Shown piece by piece: positions 40,131 to 56,686 of a stretch of 64,000 nt of DNA (position 1 is its first letter; every line of letters starts with the position of its first letter). The translations under genes and the position numbers were made by a program. Origin of the DNA: Xiphias gladius (lineage: Eukaryota; Chordata; Actinopteri; Istiophoriformes; Xiphiidae); the NCBI RefSeq assembly GCF_016859285.1, contig NC_053411.1, forward strand, positions 1,737,501-1,801,500, written 5' to 3'. The notes beneath the pieces are model-generated. The model ran no database searches and was not told the DNA's origin. It was given only the letters and a program-made list of their open reading frames with translations.

Positions 40131-40349
40131 CCAATGTTAAAGCTGGCTGAGTGTGAATACTTAACATAATGTAAATTGTATTCAAGCCCAAAGCCCTTAG
40201 CAAACGAGCTTGCTTGCACAATGGTGCCAAGTAAATATCTATTTCAATATTTTGTAGTGTATTGAAGTTTTCAATATGTTGTGTGTGGCGACTTTTCCGC
40301 ACTGCCAAGCTGGTAGCAATGCTTCTTCAGTCAACCAGCAACCACTGGT

Positions 40350-40930
40350 TTGACAGAGCTGAAGAGAGGAGCAACCCTAGCAAAGAAAACAACTAGGAGT
40401 ATGGTTGATCCTATGGAGGGAAAACCTAGGAAATGTCCAAGAATAGTTTCTGATGCTCAAGATAAAAAAGAAAGTTGGCGTTTAGAGGAAAGAAAAAAAA
40501 GGACAGCAATCAACGGCAAGGATAAACAAAAATCATCATTGGTGTGGCTTTTCCTTGTTGTAGAGTGCTAAGTGAGAAGGGAATGGGGGCAGACACGAAT
40601 GTTGCCTTACTGCTCTTGGACATGTTGGCATTTGTAAAATATTTGGTGTAAGTTATGTAGCTATTAACTTTACTCTACCTAGATAATGGATTATTGTCTT
40701 GGAACAGTAGAAGTTTCTCTGTATTTTTGTAACTATTTCTGAGGATGAGCCAGGGACTTTCCAGGGCTAGTAGTGTTATGTAGTGTTAGCAAGCTAGCTA
40801 GTGTCGTTTGTCATTTTTTCACCTGTGGGCATATGTCAAGTGTCGACATTGTTTGTGTAATTATTCTCACTGCCAGAAGGGGGAGAGAAAAGTTCTGCAT
40901 TGCAGGTGAAATATAAAAATATTGATTAGT
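40350..40930 (+). repeat. Probable degenerate dispersed repeat
   Basis: A 73-aa lysine/arginine-rich frame at 40350-40571 (KKESWRLEERKKRTAING) resembles a basic motif seen repeatedly in fish interspersed repeats rather than a gene. It has no flanking splice support. Classification is tentative. Confidence 0.3.
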
Positions 40931-41999
40931 GAAGCTTTAATAAAATATCATTTTAAATACTTACTAAAATATATTACACAAATGGCAAAAAAATAAAGAA
41001 GGTCTCCGGTGTTCTTAGGATATAAGTTTAGTACTGACACTACTAGTCAAGGTAGGCAAGATATGCTAGTGTGGAAGTGGTTGATTTGTAAGATCATGAA
41101 AGCCATGGCCATGAATGATTATTTTTTTTTATCATTTCTGTTCTTATATTCTCCATATCCCTTCAAATTCCCATGATGAACACTTGTTGGTCTACAGCTG
41201 CAGCCACTGAAGTATCAGCTGTTGAGATGATTTCTGCCTCCTTGGCATCACTGCCCTTAGTAACTTAATGCTCCAGTTGAATTCTGTAATATATAAACCT
41301 GGAAAGTAACGGTATGTTCAGTACAAACCAATTGGGGTAAGAAGATTAAAATGCTGAAATGCCAAAATGTCACAATGCTTTCTGAACTTTGTCTACTAAA
41401 TTCTACTTTTCCACTGTAAAAAAGAAAAAGAGATACATATTATCAATACAAAAAGTTGAGTAGGCACTATTTTAGTATAGTCATAATTTCAGAGGATTCA
41501 TTATTTCCACCTAAACACAATATATTTTCCTTATAGATTACATAAATCTATATATGGCAGGTTCATGGCTTACTTAATGCCATTTAGCATGTACCTTATT
41601 TCAGATTTAAAGTAAATGTATTGAAGATTTTCCTCCGCTGAGCCCATTTTATTTATCTTTATGGCCACCTAACAAAAGAAAGAGGATAGGCTACTAGTAT
41701 GTTTAAAGCATTCTTTATTTTTAAAGCCACAATGAAAAGAATTTTAAAATTCTAACTTTGGTTCTGACTCCAGTGGTAGCATCAAAAAAGACACTTGGGC
41801 AGATCCTGGGACCAACAATTTAAAAGGACTGCGCTGATTATCATCAGATTTGGTTTTATTTTTCTATAAACGTATGCTCTCAGTATAATTTGACATAATT
41901 ATAATCACACAGTAAGTGTACACATTGGAGCTTTAACCCATATTAAGGTTTGTTCCAGCACTGAAAGCATCAGTGTTGTTGAAGAGTTTTATACTTTAA
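40931..41999. other. Non-coding stretch
   Basis: No gene, clear element or RNA gene recognised. AT-rich, between a degenerate repeat and the L2 remnant. Confidence 0.45.
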
Positions 42000-42450
42000 A
42001 CTAGTTTGACAATAGTTTGACATTTTTGGAAATACACTTACATACCACACTAACGGTGGTGCTGGAGGCCAGGGCAAAGTCATCCAGAGTAAATTTATCA
42101 TTAGATAAGGTGTTCCTGAGGTGTTGGGGGCCGAGCAGAATAACTTCAGTTTTGTCTGAGTTTAATAGCAGAAAGTTGCTGGTCATCCAGGTCTTTATGT
42201 CCTTAAGGCAAGCTTGAAGTTTAGCTAACTGATTGGTTTCACCAGGCTTCATTGACAAATACAATTGGGTGTCAGCCTAACAATGGAAGTTTATGGAGTG
42301 TGTCCTAATAATATTGCCTAAAGGAAGCATATATAAGGTGAATAGAACTGGTCCAAGCACAGAACCTTGTGGAACTCCGTGACTAACTTTTGAGTATATG
42401 GAGGATTTATCGTTAATGTGCAAAAACTGAAATCGATCTGATAAATAGGA
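42000..42450 (-). mobile_element. L2-type LINE reverse transcriptase remnant
   Basis: The minus-strand frame has WMTSNFLLLNSDKTEVILLG, then LSNDKFTLDDFALASSTTV, typical of L2-clade elements. Further up the minus strand, broken codons for [12 protein letters not shown] lie near 42.37 kb. Related to the 4.65-kb copy (KTQVIILGP) but in the opposite orientation. The 5' end is missing. Confidence 0.75.
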
Positions 42451-42743
42451 CACCTATTTTATAACACTTGCCAGCCATTCAGAAATTAGTATGTTCCATG
42501 GTAAACATGTCAGATTTGTTGATTTGCTGCAGCTGTAGTTAATACTGCAGACAAACAGGATAATTCAGATGGGACTACTTTAGACATAACAGAATGAACA
42601 GAGAACAGAAAGTATATCTGCAAATATTTAGTGGTTTAGTGTCATGGCCTGATGCACTTACTATGAAGTCATTCTTAGTATGGGACTCCTCGTTCAGTTT
42701 GGTGCCATGCCCCTTTCTATTTGTCCTCAGCAAAATAAGAGAG

Positions 42744-42766
42744 CGCGCGCGCACACACACACACAC
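42744..42766. repeat. (GC)n/(AC)n microsatellite
   Basis: A short GCGCGCGC run passes into ACACAC repeats. Confidence 0.8.
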
Positions 42767-42894
42767 ATTTCCCATAATGCAACTCAATAGCTTCTTTTGA
42801 TGACCCCCCCTGGTGAATGCTCCATGTCTCCATGCCCCCAGTTTTTATTGAGGCTTTATATATTATAAAATATAAATCTTTATAAATCTGTATT

Positions 42895-43080
42895 CTCCAA
42901 GCAAAGATAACCCTGATGACGTCATCTGGGTTGCAAATGTGAAACACATGAGCAGGTGGATCAGACAAGGAAAATGACCAGGGATATCTGGTCTGTTTTA
43001 AACTGGTCTGGGGAAAGTTTGTGTTATAAATTTGTATTCTCTAAACCAAGATAACCCTCATGACATAATCAGGGTTATTT
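42895..43080. repeat. Duplicated near-palindrome with CRE-like core
   Basis: 42909-42932 reads as a 24-bp near-palindrome around TGACGTCA. A related near-palindrome at 43053-43076 (core ATGACATAAT) lies 144 bp further on. Both follow the same ATTCTC..AAGAT lead-in, so they look like a diverged local duplication within a dispersed repeat. Confidence 0.55.
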
Positions 43081-43224
43081 TTTCGAACTCTCATCAACAA
43101 CTGCCTAAAACCCCTGTTGCTGCCGGCTCCAATTAGTGGGTATTAAAAGTAAAATTTAAAGGAAAACATGGCATCATACTCAGAATAAATGTCAGAACTA
43201 CTGTGTCCCAGAAGTGTCAAGCAC

Positions 43225-43800
43225 TAACAATTGCTGGTTTCCCTGGGGAAATGGAATCTTGTCGTGACTTGCTGATAACAGCACAGGCAGGTAGGACCCA
43301 AACACAGATTCACAAGAAAGACTGATGCAGTGAAGTAACATTTAATGTAAAATAATAGGCTTACATGGAGATGGATGAACAAACACGCAGGTGGGTCGAC
43401 AGGCAGGTCGGCAGTTGGGTAACAAAACTCAGCAGGCATGAAGGAAAACACTAGGGAACAGCAGATGAATTGACAAGGAAATTGTGACAAAGGCAGGTTT
43501 AGATTCAGGCTAGGGTAATGGGGTATCTGGGAACAAGCGTGTGAGTGGGCAGGGATGCACAGGCAATTGCGAATGTGAAACAGGTAAGCAGGTGGATCAA
43601 ACAGGGATAAAGTCAGGGGTCCTGTGGTGGGCAGATGAAGACTGGCAGGTCTGGGGAAATGAAGGGGTGGACATGACTTGGGAGAAGTGAGCTGAGGCTG
43701 GAGACAGTAGCTGAGGGGAACTGGGAAGCGACTTTGACAGGAATAGACAGCACAACAGCACTATCATGCAGTGTATTCAAGCTACTGCCTTACATCTACC
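43225..43800. repeat. Dispersed repeat related to 62.11-62.42 kb
   Basis: Starts with a purine-rich block containing AGGACCCAAACACAGATTCAC, followed by many CAGGCAGG/AGGTGG motifs. The copy at 62.11 kb has the matching AAGACCCAAATGCAGATTCAC. The class is unknown to me; no intact ORF. Confidence 0.5.
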
Positions 43801-44145
43801 CCTTACTTAATTGATGGCGTCCCAGCCATCAGACTAAACAAAATAGAACTAAGACCACCCACTAACACATGTACTGCATAATCACAAAACATTAGAACAG
43901 TGACAATAAATGTGCGGTGGATGTGCTGTATAGAGAATGTGTGTGTAGCTGTCTTCAATGTGTAGGCATTGTGCCCTGCTGCCCCTCTTGCTTTGGCCCG
44001 TTGCCACACCTTCCACCCCTTTCTATCTTCTGCTGGTCATTTTCTGTTTTCAAGACTTTGGACACACATGATAGTCTCTTTGGAGAATGCCGATTATTTG
44101 GCTGATTTCTCCTTGGAGTTTTCAGGCCCCTGAGGTGAGCTGGCA

Positions 44146-44505
44146 CTACTGACAGTTACATTGACCTCCCCTCTTTAACTTTATTTGTCCTCTCCGCTTA
44201 TTGTTCCAGGCAGAGCTCTGTCCACCGTTTCCCCTATATTGTCCACCTCTGAATCCTCCTCTGTATCCAGCTCTATACTTGCATCCCTTGTCTCTGTACC
44301 CAACTTGACCTCTTCCATTGTCGCTCCACCAACTTCCTCCACTGGAAGAAACTGTAAAGAGGTTGCCATGGACCACTCTCTGTTCCAAGATCCTATGGTT
44401 GCACCACATACACAGGTAAGCTGGGTTGCTTCTTCAACACAATGTACAGATGTGGCTCCCATCTATCTCCCAACTTCTGCTACCCTCCCACATTACACAC
44501 TTTGA
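44146..44505 (-). other. Uncharacterised RGG-rich open frame
   Basis: A minus-strand frame of 87 codons contains GYRGGFRGGQYRGNGG, an RGG-like low-complexity stretch. It sits between a Tc1-like element and a dispersed repeat, with no splice or promoter support. It could be part of a retroelement structural protein, or chance from purine-rich repeat DNA. I do not call a gene. Confidence 0.25.
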
Positions 44506-44740
44506 TCTGGGCTAAAGACAACTTTTTGGTCATAGTACTTTTTCTTTTGTCCCTTAGCGTTCTGAGATGTGTAGCCTTGGCAAGGCCTGCGACAGACAGT
44601 CATGCAGGGTCTGGGCATACTCACTTTATCCACGTGGCTTAATACTGGTGAGAAGCCCAAAGATAAGGTTGACTGGGCACCCGGGATGCATATCAAACAT
44701 TAGGTAGTATAGAGTATATCCAGTTCATTCATAAAAGTCA

Positions 44741-46189
44741 CAGAATTAAGAATATCTTCAGACATAAATGCAAAATAACCAATTTTGCATAATCAAAATA
44801 TTTTAATAAACTACTTATTGAACAAAAGAAATTAAAAAAACAAAATATTGAAATATTACTGAAATAATACAAAACACAAAATGTACCCCAGTCACAATTA
44901 TTGGCATCCTTCACTAATATTTGGTTGCAGAACCTTTGGAAACAATGATAGCCTCTAAACGTTTCTTGTAGCCATCTAGAAGCTTCTTGCACCTGTCTGC
45001 TAGTAGTTTCTGCTACTCTTCCATTGCTATGTGTTTAAGCTCTTTTAAGTTTGCAGGAGTCCTTTTTGCAATGGCAGATTTCAGCTCTCTCCAAAGGTTT
45101 TTGATGGGATTTAGGTCAGGACTCATTGCTGGTCAGTTTAAAACAGTCCATCTTTCATTTTCAACCATTGTTTTGTGCTGCTGGATGTGTGCTTTGGGTT
45201 GTTGCCCTACTGAAAGACCCAAAACCTTCACCTCAAACCTAGTTTTCTGACACTGGGTAACACATTTTGCTCTAACATGCCTCAGTAATCTTCTGATTTC
45301 ATCATTCCTTTGATACATTCAATGCCTCCAGTACCAGAGGAAGCAAAGCAGCTTATAACATGATAAAACCTCCACCATGTTTTACTGTAAGTAGGTTGTT
45401 CTTTTCCTTATGGGTTTCATTTCATCACCTTTAAACAAACTGATACACTGCATTCACAAAGAGCTCTACTTTGGTTTCATCTGTCCATAGAACATTATCC
45501 CAGGAAGACTGTGGCTTAACTATGAAAGTTTTTGCAAACATTATTCTTGCCTTTTTGTGCCTTTCTTTCAATAGCAGTCTCCTCCTTGGTCTGCGCCAAT
45601 GGAGCCCTAATTGATACAGTGTGCGGTGTATGGTACGGGCTGAAACCACCACAACAGATTTTTCAAGGTCAGCCTGAAGCTCTTGGGATATCTTGCGGGG
45701 TCTTTTTACTACAATCCACATCAACCTTCACAGACTTCTCTCATTGAGTTTCTTCTGAGCACCTCATCTTGGAAGCGTCTAAACAGTTTTATGACTGTGA
45801 AACTTCTTTATAACATTATGAACTGTTGAAGCAGGGATTTCAAGACCTTTGGCTATTGCCTTGTAGACTTTGGAAGTGTTATGTTTTTTGATAATACCAT
45901 TTCTGATGCTCTCAGACAGGTCTCTTGTCTGTGCCATTGTGAAAAAGAAACTGGAAACAAGCAGTCCCTTTTAATGCAGTAAAACCATCATTCATTGGTT
46001 GTTTCAGGTCATGTAAACACGGAAAATTAAGCCCGGGTGAGTCTTAATTGTTTTTTTAATTTTGTTTGAGAAACTCACTTAAATTCATCAAAAGGGTGCA
46101 AATGTCCAAACTTTGGACATTTCATTAAATATTCTGATTATACAAAATTGCTTAATTTGCATTTATTTCTGGAGATATTTTAAATTCTG
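44741..46189 (-). mobile_element. Tc1-like transposon with terminal inverted repeats
   Basis: About 70-bp imperfect inverted repeats at both ends (left CAGAATTAAGAATATCTTCA, right end reverse-complements to CAGAATTTAAAATATCTCCA). The minus-strand transposase frame at 45431-45724 has the HTH-side SARTIHRTLYQLGLHWRRP, then WDNVLWTDETKVELF with the first catalytic Asp. The C-terminal part is in broken frames down to about 44.98 kb. About 1.45 kb, near full length, inactive. Confidence 0.8.
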
Positions 46190-46249
46190 TCCTTAAAATT
46201 CAGATGTGACAAAGGGTTCAACCAGGACCATATTATTATGTCCCCTCAG

Positions 46250-47100
46250 ATACTGGAAGTCTAGTCGAATGTGGAAAGCCGAGAAACCCACCGCTGGCCT
46301 GTAGCGTCGACCTTGGCTGAGGTCATCACATACTTGAGGGGATTGTTGTCTGTCAGGACAGAGAAACTACGCCCATCAAGCTTGTCATAGAACTTGTCTG
46401 TGACTGCCCACTTTAGAGCATGGAACTCTAGTTTATGTGCAGGATACTGTGTCTTTGCTGGCATAGGCTATGACCCTCTCAGCTCGAACCTGGACCTGAG
46501 CCAACACAGCACCAAGCCCCTCTCCAGATGCATTGGTCTGAAGCACAAAAGGCAGGCTATAGTCTGGATACCCCAGCACTGGGGTCAACTTTTCTTTTAA
46601 GGAGTGAAAGGCCTCCTCACATTAATTAGTCCACAAAAAGGGTTGTTCCGGGCCTGGGCTCTTCAGTATCCCTCTCTTTCCTTCTGGGGTCAGTGGCTTT
46701 GAGATGGTACAAAGGAGCAGCCAGGATGGAGTAGCCCTTCACGTAGGGCCTGTAGAATCCCATGAATCAAGAGAACTGCAGCACTTACTTCCAATTAGTG
46801 GGCCTTGCCCAACCCATAACCCTGCTGACCTTCTCTGGATCTGTCCTGGTTCCCTCTGCAGGCACCAAGTGCCTTTCCTTTCTAACAAGCTGGCAGTTGG
46901 AGGGTTGTAACTTCAGGCAATGCTCCTGAAGCTGATCAAACACTAGCTGCAACCTCTTCAGATGCTCATCAAAAGTTACTGAAAAAATGATGAGGTCATC
47001 ATGATAAATCCGGTGGTGGTTGAAGTTCAGATCCCCAAAGCAGCAGGTTATGCATCTCTGAAAGGTAGATGGAGCATTCTGCAGCCCAAAGAGCATTCTA
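46250..47100 (-). mobile_element. Ty3/gypsy-type LTR retrotransposon pol fragment
   Basis: The minus-strand frame 46785-47096 is a reverse transcriptase segment: FGLQNAPSTFQRC, then the catalytic box as YHDD where YLDD or YVDD is usual, then a connection region ending RTDPEKVSRV. Further down, 46261-46464 is the RNase H segment (YPAHKLEFHALKWAVTDKFY, VLTDNNPLKYV). Frameshifts separate them. No LTRs, gag or integrase were identified, and a Tc1-like element abuts it. Confidence 0.85.
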
Positions 47101-47604
47101 TTGTAAAAGTTAAGTTAAAAAAAACATAGTCTATTACAAAAAAAATTTGAAACTGAAAAATCATATATTTATAAAATAAAGATTACTGTACATTTAGATT
47201 AATTACAGCACCCTTAACATATGATTTACTGCATGGCAATAAATTAAAAACTGAGATATTACAACTAATACTTCATTACATACCATTTCCACTGTACAAA
47301 TGCTTGACCAATGCACAGCTAAATAGCCAACATCAAAGACAATATTTAAGTACAATACACAAGTGATCACCACTCACAACCACACCAAATTGTAGTTTAA
47401 CATCGTAATAAACACTGCACATAAGCAGATTAAGTGGATAGGTGGTTTTAGTTCTGATATTTTATGATGATGTAGGCCATCAGTAACACGGCTTGCCTTA
47501 CAGGGTAGTGAAAGTAAACTTTAGAGCAAAACATGGCATCCTACATGGAATGAATGATGATGCATATAAGCATCACCACGTTGTTCAGAATTACATGGTG
47601 ATAG

Positions 47605-47665
47605 ACATACATACATACATATACATATATATATACATACATACATACATATGCATATATGCATC
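47605..47665. repeat. (CATA)n/(TA)n microsatellite
   Basis: Interrupted CATA and TATA repeats; the tyrosine/isoleucine-rich ORFs here are artefacts. Confidence 0.85.
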
Positions 47666-47820
47666 ATGTCTGTATGTACATATATGTATACTGTCTATAT
47701 GTACAGCTACCAAATTCAAATTCAATACTTGGAATCAACTCCAGCCCTTTTATCTGAAACTGATTTTCAGTCAATTGTCCAATTACTTTTGAGAAAATTT
47801 GGACTATGTATAAAAATAAT

Positions 47821-47850
47821 TATATTATATATATATATATATATATATAT
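47821..47850. repeat. (TA)n microsatellite
   Basis: Fifteen TA-type units. Confidence 0.9.
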
Positions 47851-50321
47851 GGATCATGTATGTATAATACACATAGTACATTTACGATCAGATTATTTAT
47901 TGATATCACGCAAATTCTGATTATTACTACACCAAATAATGGCTATTACACAAAAAACTGTTGTTATGAAAATATCACTGGGCATCAGTGTTGCTCCCTG
48001 CTGCTGCACCACATCGCTGTTGAACACTCTCTGTTTTATGTGCGTGTGTGAGATGGAGAATTTTCCTCAACCTGACAAGCAGTTGCTAACATGTAGTAGA
48101 GAAGTCTGTGATCATACCTGCACATTCATGTGTTTAATACTGCGATTCATCTAGCTGTGCGACATGCTCTTTTTTTGTGTTTCTCTCTGTAGAATTCTTT
48201 GTTTCCTACAGTCATACAGCTCCTACATAATAATACCTATAATGTACATAAATCACCTGACATAGTGATGTTGGGCCGTTGTTTATAGCTGGGCCTCTAA
48301 GGGCCTCTTTGTTCTGCAAGACCTAAAATGTACAATGAATCATTAGAACCCTCAAGACAGAAATTCAGCTTCTAAAAAATACTGCAATTATACAAATGCC
48401 AGCATAAATATATAAATCAATATATAAATCAATAATTTCCTAACAAAACTGTAACTATCTCTATGAGGATATCAAGGTGAAATATAAGTTATCTATCCAT
48501 TTTTACCAGTATGGGGTCACTAGTAACTTTTTTGTACTCATCCAATAAATGGGAATCTAATATTTACTACTGAGTTTGCCAAACAGACTTTAAGTCCAAT
48601 ATAGGAATATTTTCAGTAGTTTCTTTTTTCCTAATTACTTTTAGTTCATTTAGCTGTTAATGCAGTTAAGGACAGAAGCCTAAATAAAATGAACTGTAAA
48701 AGAGTTTCTAAACAAACAAAAAGCAATGATTAATTAATATTGACAATTCAAACGCTGCATGTCGTAAAAAGCCCATTACTTTTCTGTAGTAGGTTGTGTC
48801 ACCTTCTGCTGTCCATCTTTTAAGTACGAAAGGAGTGAAATGCCAAACGTCTGGTCGTGAATTTCAAAATAAACGCCGCAAAGGGTGGCATAAAATTCCT
48901 GAATGAGAAATACTTTGTGAAAGTATAACTAACAGAAAGGACTTCTTTTAGCAGTTATGATTGGCTACCAGGCAATGACCCTTATACTCAAACCATACAA
49001 TGGTCCATTCAACTGAGAATTTTGTAGTTTTTCTAATCCGTACCAGGGCAGTTGTCAGGATTTTAGAAACAATAAGGTCATCATACAAATTCCCCCAGTG
49101 CAGTTCCACCCCAAAACAAAAGACCGACTAGCCTTTAATAAAATACTGAAAACTTAATATTTTATTTATTCTATTACCTTTCCCACTATACTTTCTGTGA
49201 CATTCCATCTGTCCATATTTTGTGTGCAAAAACATTATCAATTAAGTAAGTAAATGTGACTGACAGTCAAGAGCTTTTGTTCTGACTCTCTGGTGTACAA
49301 GACCTTTGTGTTGACTGTTTTAAAATGTTAAATCTTCAAAATATTATCTCAAGCAGCCATATAGAAACGTGTAACATTTGAATAACTCCCTCACAGATCA
49401 CTACACTCCCAAATATGAGGGCATAACCTCACTTTCCTCAATTCTAGCAACAACCCACTCATTAGATTGTTTTATTTTAAAGCAAAATCACTTAACTTCT
49501 TTTGTACCTGAGGTAAAATTTTGTAATTTCACACTTTTGGGACAGAGGAATGCAATTTCACTTTAATGTAGCCTTACAATTGCTATACATGTAATACAGG
49601 AACTGGTGAATTGTGTTATACAGTTAGGTGCTTGACCGATGGTAAATGACATAATTAGACAAGAAGCAGACCAAGTGTGTTTTATTTATATATAAAAAAT
49701 TTAAGTTTTTCAATTCAAAGGGAAAAGGAAACATTTGTCAAAATAAGAAAATGGGGAAAATGGTGAAAGGAGAAGCATTTTGTGTTATTAGAAATTTCTC
49801 AGCTTTCACAAAATCACATACCTCAGAGTAAGAGCAGAATGCTACTTGACACTTTGACACATCCATTTCGAACCACAATCCAACATTTATGTCTCAGTGC
49901 CTGACAGCTGGGGTTAATCTCACTGACTGAAAACATGGCAGTGACAGCAAGAACTCAAGCACACTCCACCCTGATGGATGACTGAGCAGAATATCTGAGG
50001 GCTAAGTGAATGAAGAAAACCTGATCACGTGTTCCTCTTGACGTGGCTGCTTTCCACAAAAACAACAAACACATAAAACACAGCAAGGGCTTCTGAGAAA
50101 TCCCAGCTTAAAGTCTCATTTTGGCTGAGTGTATGTGTATCCTGAAGTCCACTGTTACCCAGCCTGCTTTGGTTGTCAGGGTGGAAGCAGCCATTGTGAG
50201 TGTAACATGTTGGTGAGGTTGAATGTGAAGGCTTCTAGGCTGCAGCATCAACAGGCTGCAGTGATTACAGACTTCACTACAGTTTCTTGTGTAAAGCAGC
50301 ACCACATCACTGCCCTAAGGC

Positions 50322-54643
<4,322 letters not shown>

Positions 54644-54802
54644 GGCTCTCGTTCTGCTTCTGTATGATACTTTCTCTGTTTAGAGCTTAAATCTTATAAA
54701 AACTCCACAGTTAACAACCCATATCGCTCATTAAAACTTTACTATGTTAATAATTTAAAAACTTCCCCAGCTGGTACAGTCAGTGACACCATGCTACTAT
54801 AC

Positions 54803-54813
54803 GCATGCGCAGT
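54803..54813. promoter_or_regulatory. NRF1-like motif upstream of rwdd4
   Basis: GCATGCGCAGT lies about 160 bp upstream of the rwdd4 start codon (minus-strand gene). It is the same 11-base string found upstream of ing2. Probable NRF1-type promoter element, by motif and position only. Confidence 0.45.
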
Positions 54814-56639
54814 AGAGAACTCTCCGTAACCTTTGAACCACATAACTGCAGTCTTACATGCATGTTTATTATATTATATTATATATTGCCATTTAAATGG
54901 AGAAACTATAAAATCAATAAGATACACGTGAAAATATGTATTTTGATAAATAATGAATATGTCATACAAAAATAAATCAGATATGGTTTGATAATAGCAT
55001 TATATTAGCTGAACAACTTTGTGATGCACATGTTCATTTAACATAATGATGACATATATCTATATTTAATTTACCAGTTACATGAAAAGAATAAGGTTTG
55101 TGAACCCTGCTAAACAGTGCACCACAAATGCTTAAAATTAAGATGAAGATACATTCTTAGGAAAAATATGTATTATCAAGGAAAACACTCAAATTAATAT
55201 AACAGGAATATAAGATGAGATGTAACTCTTCCCCAAGGGGAGATGCTTTTGGGCATCCCTTTATGGACATACTGTATATTCTATATAGAAGTTTAGTAGT
55301 CATATAGACATAGCGTAATATATGGTAATTAATATACGCTTAGTGATAAAGTAAGAGAGGTTTCAAAGAGAATTTTGAGCCAGACATATCTGGTAAAACA
55401 TGCTTTAGACTGCATACTGAATAATCTTGTGATTTCTGTGGACTACAAATATACACTAAATTCTATTTGTTAGCTTATTGTATTTACAAACAAAATTTTT
55501 TGGATGGACTTGGACCATTTTATAATATTTTTTGGACACTTTTGCCAGGATCTATTGGTACATAGCACCACTATTTATAATGTATGCCTATCCTTAAATG
55601 AAAAGGCACAGGGTTTGCATCCCTGGTTTATGAACACTATTGGTTGTACATATGTTGAATGTACATACTGTTTGATTCATAAAGAAGGCAAAAACAAACA
55701 ATAAACAAACAAACCAAAACTATTACCACATGATATCAGCGCTAATACAAATACTGATACTAATGCTTTAGTATTTGTCTTTATCTTTAGTAAAATTTAA
55801 AAATGTTCAAAATCACTTATTTACTTGCAAATCACAAAGTGTGTAAAAATAGATATTTAGTGTACATTCCAAAGCTTGATCACAGTTATTTATCTAAATA
55901 CAGCAGGAACATCTGAGGAACATTAAATAGATCAGGAGAGGCTTGATCAGAGATATAGAGAGAGGGCTGAGTAGTAGATGTTTGAACTGCTATTACTGAA
56001 GCTGAAGTGAGAAAGAAATAAAAATAGCAGCTTTGACTGGCTCGCTTCATCTGCATTCGTTAAAAATAGGCCCTCGAACTAGTATGGCGGGTGTGTAGCT
56101 TTGAAAGCTGACACCAGTACCAACTAGAAAACGTGCTCAGTAGAGCACATACCCCCCAAGGCCAATGTCAAACAACATACACCCGACCTCAGAGAAAAAG
56201 AATTCTAATTCATACTAAATGATCTGGATCTGGCCCAAAATGTAATGAGTTCTTCCCTGGCCCGTACCCCAGCCCTCCTCCAATTTCGGTACAAATTGAA
56301 TGAGTATTTTTGTGTAATCCTGCTGACAAATAAACACACAAACCAACCAACAGACACATGTGAAAACATAACCTCCTTAGCAGTGGTAACAACAAATATA
56401 ATTTCAGTGGGTTATCATACACAGACAGACAGATAGACAGACAACACAGTACAACTGCTGGGATCCAGAGGTTATTTAAAAGGAACTCAAGACATTTTGA
56501 GAGATATGCTTGTTTTCTGTTTTACCTAGAATCAGACGAGATCATTTTTGAAATCACTTTCATCTCTTTTCATCCAAGATGAATAGTCTTTATTCAAACT
56601 GAATTTCAGGACAATGTACTGAAGTCAATTTCTGCCAGG

Positions 56640-56686
56640 AAAACAAAACAAACAAAACAAACAAACAAACAAACAAACAAAAAAAT
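56640..56686. repeat. (AAAC)n microsatellite
   Basis: About eleven AAAC-type units with two AAAAC variants. Confidence 0.9.

Larger units (their letters stand above)
47100..50320. other. Non-coding stretch downstream of rwdd4
   Basis: AT-rich sequence with no supported gene. A TTTATT at 49681-49686 would be an AATAAA signal on the minus strand and may end the rwdd4 transcript, about 640 nt past its stop. Confidence 0.5.
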
